A stretch of 64,000 bases of DNA from Methanosarcina barkeri str. Wiesmoor (GCF_000969985.1 NZ_CP009526.1:4030001-4094000); one strand, 5' to 3'. Counted from the stretch's first letter, positions 27,862-38,343 are shown. The notes: generated by a model from the letters alone, not told the origin. Translations and numbers: made by a program.

Positions 27862-29709
27862 GTGAAAATCAATCCAAGAGTTATATATCTGTCAATAGTT
27901 TTTATCTTTCTAGTGATCATGGCATCAAACGTAGCAGTGGCTGATGACCTAGAAGCTGAGAAGTTAACAAAAGTGGCATCCAATGTTGCGCTTGATTCAA
28001 ACCCAGTTTGGTCCCCGGATGGAAAGGAAATTCTTTTTTCAAGAGAAAACGGGCTGTATAAGGTGTTTTCAGATGGCACAGGAGAAATGAAACTAACCTC
28101 TACAAAGGGAAAGAATTTTACATCCGATTACGCTTGGTCTCCAGATGGAAGCAAAATTTCATATATTGAAAACAGATATGATACCGCTGCGGGGCCCAGG
28201 AGTGATTTATGGATAATGAATTCAAACGGGGAAGGGAAAAAACAATTGCTTGATACCATTTGGTACAGATATTATTATATATACACCTGGTTTCCTACAG
28301 GTTCAAAAATACTCTATGCTGAGATTTATGAAGAGATTGGGGGCTCCTATTGGGAAATGGATTCTGATGGATCTAATAAACATAACATAGGGAACATGGG
28401 CATTGCTAACGGTATCGCCCTATCGCCCGATGCGTCAAAAATAGCAATTTGTGCGCACGGACCAGCTGACGTTGACTACTATATTGACGTTGGAAAGGTA
28501 GGTAAAGATTTGACCAGCTTTCGGTATGGATTAATTACTCATCAAACTCAATCCAGACAGTCACAGATATGGGCTCCAGATGGCTCAAAAATAGTATATT
28601 ATGCCGGGAAAAATGAGTCATATTACGAAGATGAAAACTCGGAAATATATATTGTGAAAGCTGACGGCACCGGTAGAATTCAACTCACTTCAGATTCGGC
28701 AAATGATAATTCTCCTGTGTTTTCACCTGATGGAAGTAAAATTGTATTTGTGTCAGATAAAGCTGGAAATGAAGATATATGGATTATGGATGCTGATGGA
28801 AAAAACAAAGTGCAGCTAACATCAGACCCAGCCTCGGATTCATTTCCGGTATGGAGTCCAGACGGCAAAAAAATTGCTTTTTGGTCTAATAGGGGAGGAA
28901 ACAACAACATATATACCCTGACTCTAGAAAACGAAAAAACACCTGTTGCTGCTTTCTGTGCATCACAAACTTCAGGAAATGCTCCGCTGAAAGTCAGTTT
29001 CACGGATAAGAGTACAGGCACACCAACTTCCTGGTCCTGGAGTTTTGGAGATGGAAAAACTTCAACACTCAAAAATCCTTTACACATATATAGTAAAGCA
29101 GGAAAATATACGGTCAGCTTAACAGTAAAGAATGCAGCAGGAACAAATATGAAAACAATAACGAAATATATAACTGTAAAAACAGCTCCTGTAAAGCCGA
29201 TTGCCGCGTTTTCAGCCTCTCCAGGATCAGGAAAAACCCCATTAAAGGTTAAATTTACTGACACAAGCACAGGAACACCCACTGCATGGAGATGGAATTT
29301 TGGAGACGGATCAAAGTCATTCCTCCAGAATCCGATTCACAAGTATTCAAAGACAGGGATATATACTGTTGACTTAACAGTAAAGAATGCTGCAGGCCGT
29401 AATACGGTAACAAAAACAGACTATATAACAGTTGTAACAAAACCAGTTGCTGAATTCTCCGCAACCCCAACCACTGGAAAATTGCCATTAACGGTAGAAT
29501 TTACTGACAAAAGTACAGGAGTTCCTACTGGATGGATATGGAGTTTTGGAGACGGGACAATTTCAAGAGAACAGAATCCAAAACATCAGTATTTACAGGA
29601 AGGAAAATATAAGATTATACTTTCAGTAACCAACGTTGCGGGCAGCAGTACTATAAAAAAGATAAATTACATAAGAGTAACAACAAATACAAGACCGAGG
29701 ATATTATAA
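27862..29709 (+). CDS. Exported TolB-like beta-propeller with three PKD domains
   Basis: 615 residues. A signal peptide (about 1-27) precedes six to seven PD40/TolB-type blades (repeated WSPDGKEILF, SPDGSKIVF, DIWIMDADG) at about 35-360. Three PKD domains follow at about 360-445, 448-530 and 532-610, each with FxDxSTGxPTxWxWxFGDG. It is an archaeal surface or secreted protein; PKD domains in Methanosarcina are associated with the cell surface. The last two PKD domains are close relatives of those ending the subtilase gene 1.4 kb downstream, and both proteins end with VTTNTRP. GTG start after a long AT-rich leader. Confidence 0.88.
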   Translation: MKINPRVIYLSIVFIFLVIMASNVAVADDLEAEKLTKVASNVALDSNPVWSPDGKEILFSRENGLYKVFSDGTGEMKLTSTKGKNFTSDYAWSPDGSKISYIENRYDTAAGPRSDLWIMNSNGEGKKQLLDTIWYRYYYIYTWFPTGSKILYAEIYEEIGGSYWEMDSDGSNKHNIGNMGIANGIALSPDASKIAICAHGPADVDYYIDVGKVGKDLTSFRYGLITHQTQSRQSQIWAPDGSKIVYYAGKNESYYEDENSEIYIVKADGTGRIQLTSDSANDNSPVFSPDGSKIVFVSDKAGNEDIWIMDADGKNKVQLTSDPASDSFPVWSPDGKKIAFWSNRGGNNNIYTLTLENEKTPVAAFCASQTSGNAPLKVSFTDKSTGTPTSWSWSFGDGKTSTLKNPLHIYSKAGKYTVSLTVKNAAGTNMKTITKYITVKTAPVKPIAAFSASPGSGKTPLKVKFTDTSTGTPTAWRWNFGDGSKSFLQNPIHKYSKTGIYTVDLTVKNAAGRNTVTKTDYITVVTKPVAEFSATPTTGKLPLTVEFTDKSTGVPTGWIWSFGDGTISREQNPKHQYLQEGKYKIILSVTNVAGSSTIKKINYIRVTTNTRPRIL

Positions 29710-31115
29710 AAGCAAATAAACCTTAAATTGAAAAAATCGAAAATCAATACTAAAGGGTAGTGGGGAAATTGTTTATAAAACGTAACTATTCAGCCTGGAT
29801 AAAAAAACATCAACGCAATCGTTATTAAAATCCAATGTACAAATTACTGTAAAGTACAAATTACTGTGAGTACGTTTTCTTTGATTGCTGGAGATTGATT
29901 ACGTTTTTTCATACGTAATCAGTTAGTAGTCGAACTCCCTGTTTTCATAAAAATTGATATCAATCAACTTTCTGGGTAGTCTGAATAAAGAATTTGGCTT
30001 TGAAAGAACAGTTATCAAACATTGAGTGATTAGACTTAAACGACTACAAATTTCAGATGATAGAAATATAAATTGTAAGGGTAAGCGAGTGAACCACCTC
30101 TCCCTGAAATTCGCCTGAAGGCTCAGTTCCAAGGGAGAAGCTTCTTGCCCACTTGACACAATAAAATTTCATATTTCATGATGTTTCTTGCTATCGATTT
30201 ATAATTTAGTATGGATTTATTGGATTTTTATGCAGAAGGCAAAAACAACTATATGGTGTATTTAGAGATCAAAAACGATATATTTCAATTTTCACTAAAT
30301 TCCATTAAGAATTTAAATTACTTATATCTGTTCCAAAAATGCTATCAGGAAAAATATTGATTTTCGAAAAAATACTGCGGAAAATGGGTTCTTGTTTTAT
30401 CCATTTCTCTTTTGAGAATATATCTCAAGCTCTTCCACACGTTCTGTAGGTGTCAGATAACTAGAAAATTTTGATTTTAAAGTAAAATTTTGATATTGAT
30501 TACATTATTGATGCCACTATCACATTTTGTTATTGATTACATTATTGATGCCACTATCATGTTTTGTTCTACAATTGGGGAATTTCCGTTATCTAATATA
30601 AAAAGTCAGATTAGAGTTGTAATATCCACAAATACTACAAAATTTAGAAGGAGGTTCAAACTGCCCTATTCTCAAGATAGTTTTACCGAGCCAATCTGCT
30701 TTATATTCTAACTTTTCTATCGATATGTAACTTAAAAAATCACACTACTGGAATTTCTGAGATTCAATTTAAGAGTTTGATTTCTAAGTTTTTGTATTGA
30801 AAGACGCTTTTTTCAGGACTTGACACAATTAAATATTCACACTTATTCTATTTTTAAAAATATTTGAATTAAATTAAACAGTAGTAGACCTTTCAAACTC
30901 AGAAGTATTTTATAATTAGACACTTATCTCTATAAGGATTCTGAACTCTATAATAAAGTTTAACGCCTGCATATCAGACAGAAAAACATAGTTACTCGAC
31001 AGCTATTTACATTAATTCTCTTGAATGCAGGGCCCGAAAACCCAAGTGATTTGGTTCTACAGAAAGCCATATCTATTAATAATAAAGGAATAATTTTGGA
31101 AAGGAGTGTGAATAT
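29710..31115. other. Intergenic, about 1.4 kb
   Basis: No gene. The first 50 bp resemble the DNA after the subtilase gene, so the duplication of the two genes' ends extends beyond the stop codons. A TGATTACG/CGTAATCA hairpin lies at 29896-29921. The IS605-like end is at 30058-30170. A tandem duplicate of a 29-bp unit (TATTGATTACATTATTGATG core) lies at about 30494-30560. At 30395-30462 the minus strand can be read as LTPTERVEELE, possibly a transposase scrap. Confidence 0.5.
30058..30170 (-). mobile_element. Orphan IS200/IS605-like right end (omega-RNA-like fold)
   Basis: On the minus strand TCTCCCT and AGGGAGA (7 bp, perfect) enclose a small GCCT-TC-AGGC hairpin, immediately followed by GGTGGTTCACTC. 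This arrangement resembles the 3' ends of IS605-type tnpB elements, where the structured RNA abuts the guide. No tnpA or tnpB reading frame is left on the expected side, so it would be a solo or decayed element. A 78-codon frame over it (29923-30159) is not a gene. Confidence 0.4.
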
Positions 31116-33050
31116 GTGGAAAAAAAAATTCTGAAACCGTTAAGAAAAACTGTTTCTGAACTGTTATGTGTCATATGTACATCATTATTATTAATATCTC
31201 TATTTTCATTTACCGCCTTGGCTGGAGATATAAACACGTCCCCCAATATAAACTCAGACGATAAGATCTCAGCAAGTGTAGTTTCTAAACTTACTGAAAT
31301 TTCAGGAGATGAACAAATTCCAGTGATTATAACGCTACCAAATCAAAAGATTGCGTTTAATACTGCTGCTGGAAAATATCAAATTGAGAGCGAACAGAAA
31401 AATCTCATAAAGTTTCTTGAGAATGAAAAATCAAAAAACAAAGTAAATAAAATAAAACCTATCAAAATTATCAATGCTGTTGCCGCCAAGGTAAACCCTG
31501 AAGTTTTAGCTTCTCTTGCCGGAAGATCTGACGTTTCGAAGATTGAACTTGACGAAGTCGTCTCTATAGTAGGGCAATCAGAACCTTCTTTCAAGAAAAT
31601 AGCAGCATCGACTACCCTGTCAACTGCGGCATCCACAAATGCATGGGGAGTGGATAAGATTGACGCGCCTGCAGTATGGCAGCAAGGTATAAACGGTAAA
31701 GGAATAACTGTTGCTGTCGTGGATACAGGAATTGATGCAACACACCCCGATCTTGACGATCTTGATGACAATCCCAGTACAAATGATCCTAAAGTTGTAG
31801 GCTGGGTTGACTATATAAACTCGCAGTCGTCTGCTTATGACGATAACGGGCACGGTACCCATGTAGCCGGAATCGTTTCAGGAACCGGAGATAATGGGAT
31901 ACAAACAGGAGTTGCACCAGGTACAAAGCTGCTTGTAGCAAAAGTATTCGATTCAGAAGGTGATGGATATTTATCCACCTGTATTCTTGGTTTTGAATGG
32001 GCAGTTAATAATAATGCCCGTATTATAAGTTTTAGCGGCGGATCTCCAGAACATGATTCGTTATTTACAACCATGATAAACAAGGTAGTGGCGGCAGGTG
32101 TAGTTCCTGTTATAGCGGCCGGCAATGATGGTGATGGATCTGGCACAATCACATGCCCGGGTGATGAACTCAATTCACTCACTGTCGGTGCAACGGATTC
32201 CTCCGATGCAATAGCAGACTTTAGCAGCCGAGGTCCTGTCACTCTAGATGATCAGACATACATTAAACCCGATATCTCTGCGCCTGGTGTGTCTATTCCT
32301 TCAACATATCCAGGAGACGGATACGCATATGGGGATGGAACTTCCATGGCAGCGCCACACGTTTCCGGTACTGTAGCATTAATTCTGGAAAAGAAACCGA
32401 CTATGACGCCGGCTGAAGTAAAGAAGGAATTAGAAAGTACAGCAGTAGATCTTGGATCGGCAGGAAAGGATAATGATTACGGTTCAGGCCGGATCGATGC
32501 ATATGATGCAGTATTCGGCAAAGGACCTGTTGCAAACTTTTATGCAAAACCGACCTCTGGAAAAGTCCCATTAACAGTTGCCTTTACTGACACCAGCACA
32601 GGAACGCCGACTAAATGGAGATGGAATTTTGGAGATGGATCAAAGTCATTCCTCCAGAATCCAAAGCATAAATATTCAAAGGCAGGAACATATACTGTTA
32701 ACTTGACAGTAAAGAATGCTAAAGGCAAGAACACGGTAACAAAAACAGATTACATAGTAGTAATCTCAAAACCTACTGCTGCATTCTCTGCATCTCCTAC
32801 CTCAGGAAAAGCCCCATTAACTGTTGCCTTTACTGATAAGAGTTCAGGAAACCCCACTGCATGGAAATGGAGCTTTGGAGACGGAACAATTTCAAGAGAA
32901 AAGAATCCAACGCATCAGTATTTACAGGAAGGAAAATATAAGATTACACTTACAGTAAGCAATGCTGCAGGCAAAAGTACTACAAAGAAGATAAACTACA
33001 TAAAAGTGACAACAAATACAAGACCAGGAATATACTCTGAAAGTAAATAA
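31116..33050 (+). CDS. Secreted subtilisin-family protease with two PKD domains
   Basis: 644 residues. Signal peptide (about 1-36), an I9-like propeptide (about 50-150: IPVIITLPNQK, then VAAKVNPEVLASLAGRSDVSKIELDE), then an S8 catalytic domain with D203 (AVVDTGID), H246 (NGHGTHVAG), oxyanion N337 (AAGND) and S410 (GTSMAAPH). Two PKD domains at about 475-555 and 560-640 end in VTTNTRPGIYSESK. The catalytic triad is complete, so it should be an active extracellular protease. GTG start with AAGGAG upstream. A strong hairpin terminator follows the gene. Confidence 0.95.
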   Translation: MEKKILKPLRKTVSELLCVICTSLLLISLFSFTALAGDINTSPNINSDDKISASVVSKLTEISGDEQIPVIITLPNQKIAFNTAAGKYQIESEQKNLIKFLENEKSKNKVNKIKPIKIINAVAAKVNPEVLASLAGRSDVSKIELDEVVSIVGQSEPSFKKIAASTTLSTAASTNAWGVDKIDAPAVWQQGINGKGITVAVVDTGIDATHPDLDDLDDNPSTNDPKVVGWVDYINSQSSAYDDNGHGTHVAGIVSGTGDNGIQTGVAPGTKLLVAKVFDSEGDGYLSTCILGFEWAVNNNARIISFSGGSPEHDSLFTTMINKVVAAGVVPVIAAGNDGDGSGTITCPGDELNSLTVGATDSSDAIADFSSRGPVTLDDQTYIKPDISAPGVSIPSTYPGDGYAYGDGTSMAAPHVSGTVALILEKKPTMTPAEVKKELESTAVDLGSAGKDNDYGSGRIDAYDAVFGKGPVANFYAKPTSGKVPLTVAFTDTSTGTPTKWRWNFGDGSKSFLQNPKHKYSKAGTYTVNLTVKNAKGKNTVTKTDYIVVISKPTAAFSASPTSGKAPLTVAFTDKSSGNPTAWKWSFGDGTISREKNPTHQYLQEGKYKITLTVSNAAGKSTTKKINYIKVTTNTRPGIYSESK

Positions 33051-33109
33051 ACCCTTAAATTGAAAAAAGAGAAAAAATCAGAGCTAAAGGGAGTGGGAAA
33101 ATTATTTTA

Positions 33110-33175
33110 TCAAATCTGATAACAGAATCACCTTTGCCTTGTCTTATCAGATTTGAGAGTGACTTTTTCTTTGAG
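33110..33175 (+). terminator. Hairpin terminator after the subtilase gene
   Basis: TCAAATCTGATAA (33110-33122) pairs perfectly over 13 bp with TTATCAGATTTGA (33144-33156), followed by GACTTTTTCTTT. It lies 60 bp past the protease stop codon, between that gene and convergent herA. Confidence 0.65.
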
Positions 33176-33221
33176 ATTTTGAGTGACTATCTTATCTTGG
33201 GATCATCAGACCTAATAAAGA

Positions 33222-35573
33222 TCACCGATGACGGACTACACAATTTGAAAGCCCGATTATCTCCACGATATCACTGTTATCCGGGGAGTGAATTATCATC
33301 TGTCCTTTCTTAAGATAAGGAATTCTCCGCTCGTACTCTTTCGGAACTTTTAGAGACGTAATGGCTGCGTCATTATTTAGGTTAAGGATCAGCTTCGTAT
33401 TTATCTGCTTGAAAACCGTGTCATCGATGTCCTGAGGGTCCTGAGTAATTAAGAAAAGTCCCAGTCCTTCTTTTCGTCCCTGACGAGCTGCATCTGCAAA
33501 ACGTGAAATAATAAGGCGAGAGTGTTCCCCATTTGCATTTGAGAGATACCGATGAGCCTCATCCAGTGCAAGAATTATTGGAGTTTCTTTAATAGCTTCA
33601 TTTCCAGTCGTACTTAATTTGTTGTCCACTATCAGGCTCATAATTGTGAGTACTATGAGGTCGCGAATTCTCGGAGCACTTATATATTCGGTCGGGAAAA
33701 CCGAAACCTGCCCTGGTTTGAAGATCTTATCCACAAGTTCAGTAATTGAAGTCGCATCCCGGTCAAAGACCTTCGAGAAAAAGTGACTTCTTACCCTTCT
33801 TACAATCCCATCGTATGAAGACTCGTGCAGCTTCCCGCTGTCAACATAGTAGGAACGGGTACCTTCATTATCAATATGGTTGATGAAATTCTGGTAAGTA
33901 TGGGGTACACTTGACTTGAAGAAATCTCCAAGAAGCACTTCAAGCCCGATATACTGGAGTTCTGACATTCCGGCTGCTGCAATAAGCCAGGAATTGTGTT
34001 CTACAAGCGAAAAAGGAATTGTAAACTCAATCTGCTCGGCTCTGGATTTATCCCCGGGATATCTTTGCCCATCGACTTTTGCCACGAAAGCCTTTGTAGA
34101 GAGTACCCGGCCATATGTTACATTTTCGGATTCAAACCGGAATTTATCGTCCTCAGTGAGGTTTTCGTTATCCTCGAAAAGCTGTGAATATTCGTCCTGA
34201 GGGTCCATAATTACCAGGCAGGGATTTTTCCGTGCTTTGCTAGGAGAACCCCGCAGCCTGTACCTGTTGTTTTCATTCATGAACTGGCGGAGGATATTCT
34301 TAGAGAGGAACGTTTTTCCTGTCCCTGTGCTCCCGCAAATAAGCATATGCCTGAAAATAAGAGGGTCACCCATGGAATAGTCATTCCTCAGGTAATATGC
34401 TACCGTTTCGGGCTCGGAATTGGTTTTTAAAAGCTCACCTCCTACACTCAGGTGGCCGAGAAAGATTCCGTCTTCAGGAATGTTAAGCCCTGTCTGGACT
34501 TCAAGCCTGTCAGTAACAGGCAGGATAGGAGTGTTAGGGTGAGGAATCCGGTCTGCCATCCGCCGAGTGAGTTTGCCTTCGGCTTTTCGGTAAAGAATAC
34601 AGAGCGGATCAAGACAGGCAAGGAACTTGTAATCGTCTTCATTTACAGGGTTTCCAAGGGCACTGAGCATGCGCCTTGAATGAATTTCAGTTGCATCGTC
34701 TACCACAAACTCCTGCCTATACTGGAGTTTTCCCACCCTGGCAAAGAGTTTTTCTCCGTTTTCGTAAGGCACAACAACATATGTTCCCAGCCTTATCTCA
34801 TCCCGTCGAGCTGATGTAATGTAACCTGTGATTACAGCTCCTGAAGGAGTTAATTCAAGGGGTTCTATACCTGTAGTGACAATCCCGAAAGCTTCTGAAA
34901 CCGGAGAAGCCTTCAGGACATTATCATCACATCCGGCAAAGCCTTCAAATGGGAAAGCTTCTTTTCCGGAACTCCCGAGAACTTCGGATTCAAGAGATAG
35001 ATCTGAAATAGATAGAGAAGCATTTTTAGATACAGGCTTAGATACAGGAGCAGTTCTGGGTAGAGAAGAAGATTTAAAAATTGATTCGCCAGGGCCTGAA
35101 AGAACATCAGATTCGATATTTGATTCGGTTTTTAAAATATGATCTGATAGATCATTCTGACAATCTTTACTTAGATTCTCAGATGATGAAGCTTGCAGTA
35201 TTTCTTCAGTATCGGGTGTGGGTATAGAGTTAACGTGATTAGAGGTGACCAGATTGGGAGCATCTTCAACGGAATTTACTGTCTTGCTCATATTCCTGTT
35301 TTCAGGATTTATCTCATCAGGATTTTCCTTTCTTGGCTCATCAGGACTTTCCTTTCTTGACTCAGCAAGACTTTCTTTTCTTGGCTCAGCAAGACTTTCC
35401 TTTCTTATCTCAGCAAGACTTTCCTTTCTTGACTCAGCAAGACTCTCCTTTCTTATCTCAGCAAGACTTTCCTTTGAACCTGCGTTTTCTTCCGTTCCTG
35501 AATCTACAGGAGTTGGCTCCTTTTTTGGTTTGTGAGAGTTAAAAGTAAAAATGTCGACATTTTCATATTTCAT
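33222..35573 (-). CDS. herA: HerA DNA translocase with long low-complexity N-terminal extension
   Basis: About 783 residues from the ATG at 35573 (alternative 35597). FtsK/HerA-type hexameric ATPase that works with NurA, and usually Mre11-Rad50, in DNA end resection. The HAS-barrel (VITGYITSARRDEIRLGTYV) starts about residue 235, Walker A is GSTGTGKT near 414-421, Walker B is IILALDEAHRYL, and a sensor-like LFLITQDPQDID and the C-terminal NNDAAITSLKVP follow. The first 230 residues are extra: Ser/Glu/Pro-rich, with about seven tandem copies of the 8-residue RKESLAES encoded by a 24-bp repeat (about 35315-35480). The start overlaps the 3' end of nurA by 11 bases, so the two are coupled. Confidence 0.92.
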   Translation of the reverse strand: MKYENVDIFTFNSHKPKKEPTPVDSGTEENAGSKESLAEIRKESLAESRKESLAEIRKESLAEPRKESLAESRKESPDEPRKENPDEINPENRNMSKTVNSVEDAPNLVTSNHVNSIPTPDTEEILQASSSENLSKDCQNDLSDHILKTESNIESDVLSGPGESIFKSSSLPRTAPVSKPVSKNASLSISDLSLESEVLGSSGKEAFPFEGFAGCDDNVLKASPVSEAFGIVTTGIEPLELTPSGAVITGYITSARRDEIRLGTYVVVPYENGEKLFARVGKLQYRQEFVVDDATEIHSRRMLSALGNPVNEDDYKFLACLDPLCILYRKAEGKLTRRMADRIPHPNTPILPVTDRLEVQTGLNIPEDGIFLGHLSVGGELLKTNSEPETVAYYLRNDYSMGDPLIFRHMLICGSTGTGKTFLSKNILRQFMNENNRYRLRGSPSKARKNPCLVIMDPQDEYSQLFEDNENLTEDDKFRFESENVTYGRVLSTKAFVAKVDGQRYPGDKSRAEQIEFTIPFSLVEHNSWLIAAAGMSELQYIGLEVLLGDFFKSSVPHTYQNFINHIDNEGTRSYYVDSGKLHESSYDGIVRRVRSHFFSKVFDRDATSITELVDKIFKPGQVSVFPTEYISAPRIRDLIVLTIMSLIVDNKLSTTGNEAIKETPIILALDEAHRYLSNANGEHSRLIISRFADAARQGRKEGLGLFLITQDPQDIDDTVFKQINTKLILNLNNDAAITSLKVPKEYERRIPYLKKGQMIIHSPDNSDIVEIIGLSNCVVRHR

Positions 35574-36897
35574 TAATCTTATTCCACCGGGTGTCATTGT
35601 AAGTAGTATCAGGATTCATATTTTCAAAGAATTTATCAATCTCTTCCCTCTCTACTTTCCTGATTTTTGCCAGATGGTCTGCTTTTGTGAGGGTAAGAGG
35701 AAAACCATACAAAGAAAGGTCAAAGAGCACTTTTTTGGTCATTTGCATGCGGAGGGAATCGTCTTTAACAAGCCCATATGGAGCTTCGACCTTGAAGACC
35801 ACATCTTTGTAGGGCACATAAAGCATGAAAAAACAAAGAGCATAATCTTCAGACGGGAAATTGTGCCTTAGTTCCTGCTGGAGAGGGTCTGCGGCTGCAA
35901 GGGGTGAAGTCCCGTTAAGCAGTTTTTCGTAAAACCTGTTGGGCTGCAAAAACCAGTTAGTGTAAGTAATATAATCGTTTTTGGAGCCGTTGTGCTTGCC
36001 GTTCTTCCCGTTATTGTTCGAATTTCGTCCCCCGTGTCTTGAAGCGTTGTCAACTTTTTCCAGGGAGAGCAGATTCTTGAAAAACTGCGAATCCAGCATC
36101 CAGGGAAGGTCGAAAGCGTTCCCTTTTTTCCGGACGCTGTCCATAATCTGCATGTCAATTGGATTTTTTACAAACCCAATCACAGGCTGCCGGTTTTTCA
36201 GGAAATGGTCCATTATATCAATGTAATTCTGGAGGATTTTTCGAGCATCGTTGTTCTGCCGGACTCTCACGTCCTCGTCGTCCAGCACCATCCAGTACAT
36301 TAGCTGTTTTGGATAAATCGGCCCGTCCATTATGAAAAAGCTTTCAGGCTTTATCCTGTCTTTCATGAAAAGGATATGTTCGGATTCTGCCAGGTACATG
36401 GCAAAACTGTGCACAATGTCAGGAGCTTTTCGTTTTAACTCGTCAGGCGCGATTGTAACCAGTTTTGCCCTTCCAAACCCTTCATCAAAGGTTTCCCAAC
36501 TTGCACTAGCCTGCATGGATACCCTCTGGGAAGAAGAATAAGCGGCGCATACGATTGTTCGGAATCTCTGGATATCAAGATTAGTAGGCGTTGAAGCTAG
36601 CCCACAGTGGCAGAAATCTACAAAAAGCCCACTGTCATAAGTCCTTGGGTTGGTACTTCCGCTATCGCAGGCATAAGTAAACGGATACGGGTCTTCACCC
36701 TGTGCCATTAGTTGAGTCCTTACAATCCCGCGAAAGAGCCTGTCTATTGCTTTAAGAATGACCTTCCCATCGAGCCTCAGCTCCTCAAGCAGAGAATAGA
36801 TATCTGAAGCTGTTTTTACCTCCTCAGACTCAAACGAGCAGTCAATCTTTTTTGCAAGCTCCGAGATTTTATGCATATGCACGGGCTCAAGGGTCAT
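35563..36897 (-). CDS. nurA: NurA 5'-3' nuclease
   Basis: 444-residue NurA-family nuclease, partner of HerA. The conserved metal-binding Asp lies in YACDSGSTN (near residue 78), with the later FIMDGPIYP and GFVKNP motifs and the C-terminal YVPYKDVVFKVEAPYG block. A short Asn/Gly/Lys-rich insert (GGRNSNNNGKNGKHNG, about residue 290) is probably a flexible loop. It is the upstream gene of the nurA-herA pair. mre11 and rad50 are not in the window. Confidence 0.88.
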   Translation of the reverse strand: MTLEPVHMHKISELAKKIDCSFESEEVKTASDIYSLLEELRLDGKVILKAIDRLFRGIVRTQLMAQGEDPYPFTYACDSGSTNPRTYDSGLFVDFCHCGLASTPTNLDIQRFRTIVCAAYSSSQRVSMQASASWETFDEGFGRAKLVTIAPDELKRKAPDIVHSFAMYLAESEHILFMKDRIKPESFFIMDGPIYPKQLMYWMVLDDEDVRVRQNNDARKILQNYIDIMDHFLKNRQPVIGFVKNPIDMQIMDSVRKKGNAFDLPWMLDSQFFKNLLSLEKVDNASRHGGRNSNNNGKNGKHNGSKNDYITYTNWFLQPNRFYEKLLNGTSPLAAADPLQQELRHNFPSEDYALCFFMLYVPYKDVVFKVEAPYGLVKDDSLRMQMTKKVLFDLSLYGFPLTLTKADHLAKIRKVEREEIDKFFENMNPDTTYNDTRWNKINEI

Positions 36898-37047
36898 GGA
36901 TAAAAGATACTTTGAGGAGTCTTATATATTTATTGAATGGAAAGGAGAAAAAAGGTGCTTTACTGGAAAATGTGTGATGGGAATAAGGAAGTGTAAACTT
37001 GTTTTTCTACGGAAATTCTCTAAATTACTGTACAAAGTCTTATTTCT

Positions 37048-38043
37048 TTACCAAAATTTCCACCAAGGCTTATTCTCGGTGACTTTGGGCAGGAGTCTCA
37101 TACTCAATTTACTGTCTTCGCCTTGTTTTTCTATTTCCATCGTTGTTATTTGATCCCAACGTATAGCTTTCAGGGAACAGACTTCTTTTAAAATTATCAA
37201 CGTTTCGTTGTGTATATCGTCAATTTTACCACTAATGTCTTCTCCGTTTGTTTTAACTCTTATATAAGGAAAATCATCAATATAAAAATCAGTTATCAGT
37301 TGCTTCACGCTATCTGAAAAATCATTAATTTGATCGTATAAAATAAATATACAAAACCAGCTAGAAAACAAACATATTAAATACAAAATTAATAAAACAA
37401 ATATCTTATAATTTGGAAGGTTTGTTATTACTTTGATGAATTGATTCTTAAATGATATAACAAATAATAACTCATTCATATTAAGTCCAATTATTAAACC
37501 TGTTGATAACCAATATGAGTAATGAATATATTTTGACCATCTCGTTAATGACAATTTCTCTGTAACCTTAGGATTCGTATATCCTTTGAAATGTGAAAAA
37601 ATTATGAAAAGGAATATAAGTGCTGTTATAATGATGGTAAAAACGTTAAGAGACAGAACTATACGGACAAGATCAATGTCCTTTTGTCCATTATAAGCAT
37701 AATTATAATATGGTAAGAAAAAATCAAATTTATTAAGTTCTCTTAATTGAGAAAGAAAAAAAGAGAACATTAGTAAAATAATAGAGCACATGATTCCTAG
37801 TGGCATTCCTTCAAGAAAATAAAAGTATTTCATTTGTGTGTTGTTTTTATATTCATCTAATTTACGAAAAAGATCATTTATAGGTTTTGAATTCTTAATT
37901 AAAAAATTTTTATACGCGTTTTTTCCTTCTGCAGGCAGGTCATTACTAAATTTATTGGATAAGTAAGCATTGACTGGAAAATATATAATAGGGAGTATAA
38001 TTCCAGTTACAACACCTTGCACTAACCAATTAGGAATCATCAA
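37048..38043 (-). CDS. Unknown multi-spanning membrane protein
   Basis: 331 residues, no family recognised. Hydrophobic segments at about 7-27, 78-100, 125-150, 175-195 and 215-235 suggest five membrane passes. The C-terminal 95 residues are soluble (DFYIDDFPYIRVKTNGEDISG to KPWWKFW) and could face the cytosol. The gene is markedly AT-rich. A decayed copy of its last 20 codons lies 300 bp upstream (38344-38413), so it has been duplicated. It is next to the Mrr-type nuclease on the opposite strand; a shared defence role is possible but unproven. Confidence 0.65.
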   Translation of the reverse strand: MMIPNWLVQGVVTGIILPIIYFPVNAYLSNKFSNDLPAEGKNAYKNFLIKNSKPINDLFRKLDEYKNNTQMKYFYFLEGMPLGIMCSIILLMFSFFLSQLRELNKFDFFLPYYNYAYNGQKDIDLVRIVLSLNVFTIIITALIFLFIIFSHFKGYTNPKVTEKLSLTRWSKYIHYSYWLSTGLIIGLNMNELLFVISFKNQFIKVITNLPNYKIFVLLILYLICLFSSWFCIFILYDQINDFSDSVKQLITDFYIDDFPYIRVKTNGEDISGKIDDIHNETLIILKEVCSLKAIRWDQITTMEIEKQGEDSKLSMRLLPKVTENKPWWKFW

Positions 38044-38343
38044 TATTTATCACGCATCATCTTTTAAGACTCGAAGTAAATAAAATTTATGAAATTTTTG
38101 GACTCAGTATCAAAAACCAGTGATGAACATAAAATTAAAAATCACTAGATTTTGTAATTGGTCACAATCCTTGAAATACAATTTCAGGGTTGAAGTCTTA
38201 GATGTTGAATACTGATTTTGATGAAAACTGGAATCTTCTTGTGAATTCAGATTTTCAATCAAGGAATACAAAAATCACTAGATAATGAGCGGTCTATATA
38301 TCAGTAATGTTTTACTGATACCAACATGCCAAATCTAAATGCT

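Noticed and set aside
34828-35142. 104-codon plus-strand frame
   Set aside because: Antisense of the low-complexity HerA tail; no ribosome site.
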